Assembly: GCA_000513555.1 (NCBI GenBank) | Contig: ALYD01000017.1 | Coordinates: 1-62,866, forward strand | DNA from: Lachnospiraceae bacterium JC7 | GTDB taxonomy: Bacteria > Bacillota > Clostridia > Lachnospirales > Lachnospiraceae | Direction: 5' to 3' | DNA: 62,866 bases | Part shown: piece after piece, positions 62,017 through 62,866 of the stretch | How the letters are laid out: each line of letters starts with the position of its first letter | Numbering within the stretch: position 1 is the first letter of the stretch | Translations under genes and position numbers: made by a program | The notes under the pieces: model-generated | The model's database searches: none | Told to the model about the DNA's origin: nothing | Seen by the model: the letters and a program-made list of their open reading frames with translations, nothing else

Positions 62017-62415
62017 ATGCGTATAAATGATGGAATATTGAAAGAAGTTTTACTTGCCCACCGTGCGGAGGTTATATATATGTGTTTAACAGAGCATGAT
62101 GAAAAAACATTCGTGAATGGTATCAAGGAAGAAGGACGTGAAGAGGGGCGTATAGAGGGCCGAGATTCTGAACGGCGGGAATTGATCACCAAGCTGATTA
62201 AACGTGGAAAAACTCCTGAGGAAATAAGTGACCTCTGCGGATATTCTATGGAGCATATCGAGGTCGTTCTGGACGAGGCGGAAGAGAAGCTTGCCTATGA
62301 AGAGAAACGTATTGCTCTTATAGCGCGATATGTTGAGGCGAAAAAGAATGGCGAAGAGCTGCCGGAACTTGCACCGAAGGAAGTGATTGAAATAAGATCA
62401 AAGTATGAGCTGTAA
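62017..62415 (+). pseudogene. 3' remnant of an Rpn-family recombination-promoting nuclease/transposase
   Basis: The 132-residue frame matches only the C-terminal part of Rpn/PD-(D/E)XK proteins: a block like LLAHRAEVIYMCLTEHDEKTFV, then the EEGREEGRIEGR charged repeat and a helical TPEEISDLCGYSMEHIEVV tail. The N-terminal nuclease core is missing, and a stop sits nine bases upstream (62005-62007) with no ribosome site. It is a decayed mobile gene at the end of the accessory cassette. Confidence 0.65.
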
Positions 62416-62854
62416 AGGATAAGATCGGTTTAAGTTTCAGCAGGTTTCGGGGCTTCAGCCGTTACGAGTGGAAAGTTTTTCTGTAAATAGGATTTTCTAA
62501 GATAATTGACGAGTCAGACAATGGCAGAATTGCTATGTCTGGCCCATTTTGACTATACATTTTTTGGTATATACCGTCAGGATTTTTGTTACAATATTTT
62601 AGGTACTATAGACTATGTATACTCTTTAGCTTTGAAGATAATCGTGCAAACAGATATGAAAATTCAGTTCATGGCCACAACAAACCTATGTCCTTGACAT
62701 TAAAAATAGATGGAGTGCAAAATCAAAACAAATCTGTGCAGAACCGGCTGAAATCAGTGAAATTTCAATCGGTTCTGTTTTTTGCTATATATTAAATGCA
62801 GATAGGCTGAAAAATGAATTAAAAACACTAAGATAATAAAGAGGGGAGAGCAAA
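62416..62854 (+). other. AT-rich intergenic region with two hairpins
   Basis: It contains a long imperfect hairpin near 62512-62543 (GTCAGACA with TGTCTGGC) and the terminator at 62740-62784. The short frames here lack ribosome sites and look non-coding. Confidence 0.5.
62740..62784 (+). terminator. Intrinsic terminator in the right-end gap
   Basis: AGAACCG(GC)TGAAAT pairs with ATTTCA(AT)CGGTTCT, with a small internal loop, followed by GTTTTTT. Confidence 0.78.
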
Positions 62855-62866
62855 TTGATCTCTAAT
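62855..62866 (+). CDS. Possible start of a gene cut by the right edge
   Basis: GAGGGGAG lies six bases before TTG 62855, and four codons are visible. The ribosome site is good, but nothing can be said about the product. Confidence 0.3.

Overview
The window looks like a chromosomal stretch of a low-to-mid GC Gram-positive anaerobe of the Clostridia, most likely a Lachnospiraceae of the Butyrivibrio/Pseudobutyrivibrio type. This is an inference. It rests on strong AGGAGG-type ribosome sites, solute-binding lipoproteins whose lipobox cysteine is residue 21, TRAP and TAXI transporters, an FMN riboswitch ahead of a ribD-ribE-ribBA-ribH operon, a KamA-family radical SAM enzyme, an EFR1-type ferredoxin, GGDEF proteins, and tRNA genes without an encoded CCA. 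No 16S gene is present, so the taxon cannot be fixed.

Layout. 1-608 is a scrambled left end: a partial minus-strand frame, a perfect 81-bp inverted copy of part of the dehydratase gene at 6.9 kb, and a nested inverted repeat. 609-7847 is a sugar-acid locus: a mannonate-dehydratase-like enolase-superfamily enzyme diverges from a DctP-DctQ-DctM TRAP transporter, a FadR-like GntR regulator and an IlvD/Edd-type dehydratase. Two identical 16-bp operators flank the divergent promoter. 7983-15903 holds small and signalling genes: a Cys-rich secreted peptide, an HPr-like protein, two GGDEF proteins, a beta-helix lipoprotein, an orphan membrane-fusion protein and an HD phosphohydrolase. 16.0-20.3 kb is the FMN-riboswitch-controlled riboflavin operon. 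It is followed by a FabG-like reductase and a heterodimeric ABC exporter with a palindromic operator-like site. 25.2-25.7 kb has three tRNA genes, the last carrying an unusual terminator/palindrome cassette. 25.8-34.0 kb has a membrane protein, a KamA-family enzyme, an MFS transporter and a trehalose locus (treR, treB, treA) whose two operators overlap the promoter.

34.3-57.5 kb is a long acid-sugar catabolic region: TAXI transporter, four-carbon acid sugar kinase, Fe-dependent alcohol dehydrogenase, a hydrolase-fold protein with degenerate active sites, a PrpR-like regulator with a decayed AAA+ domain, a cytosolic sialidase-like propeller, a PdxA-type dehydrogenase, a YhcH protein, a DapA-family aldolase, alanine racemase, nicotinate phosphoribosyltransferase, an Ldh2-family reductase, a NitT/TauT-type ABC transporter and an enolase-superfamily dehydratase. 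A 17-bp palindrome close to TGTTTCAAAATGAAACA occurs in pairs upstream of four of these units (34.2, 42.3, 44.4 and 45.9 kb) and defines a probable regulon. The kinase plus the PdxA-type enzyme fit the known route from D-threonate or D-erythronate 4-phosphate to DHAP.

57.6-62.9 kb begins with a second, identical tRNA-Gly(GCC) carrying an expanded cassette array (about 134-bp period). It continues with an accessory cassette: a MATE-type transporter fused to a HATPase domain, a MurT-like ligase without the usual zinc-ribbon cysteines, an EFR1 flavodoxin-ferredoxin, and the remnant of an Rpn-type nuclease. The strongest candidates for undescribed biology are the paired-operator regulon with its unusual PrpR-like protein, the tRNA-linked terminator/palindrome arrays, and the MATE-HATPase/MurT-like/EFR1 cassette.
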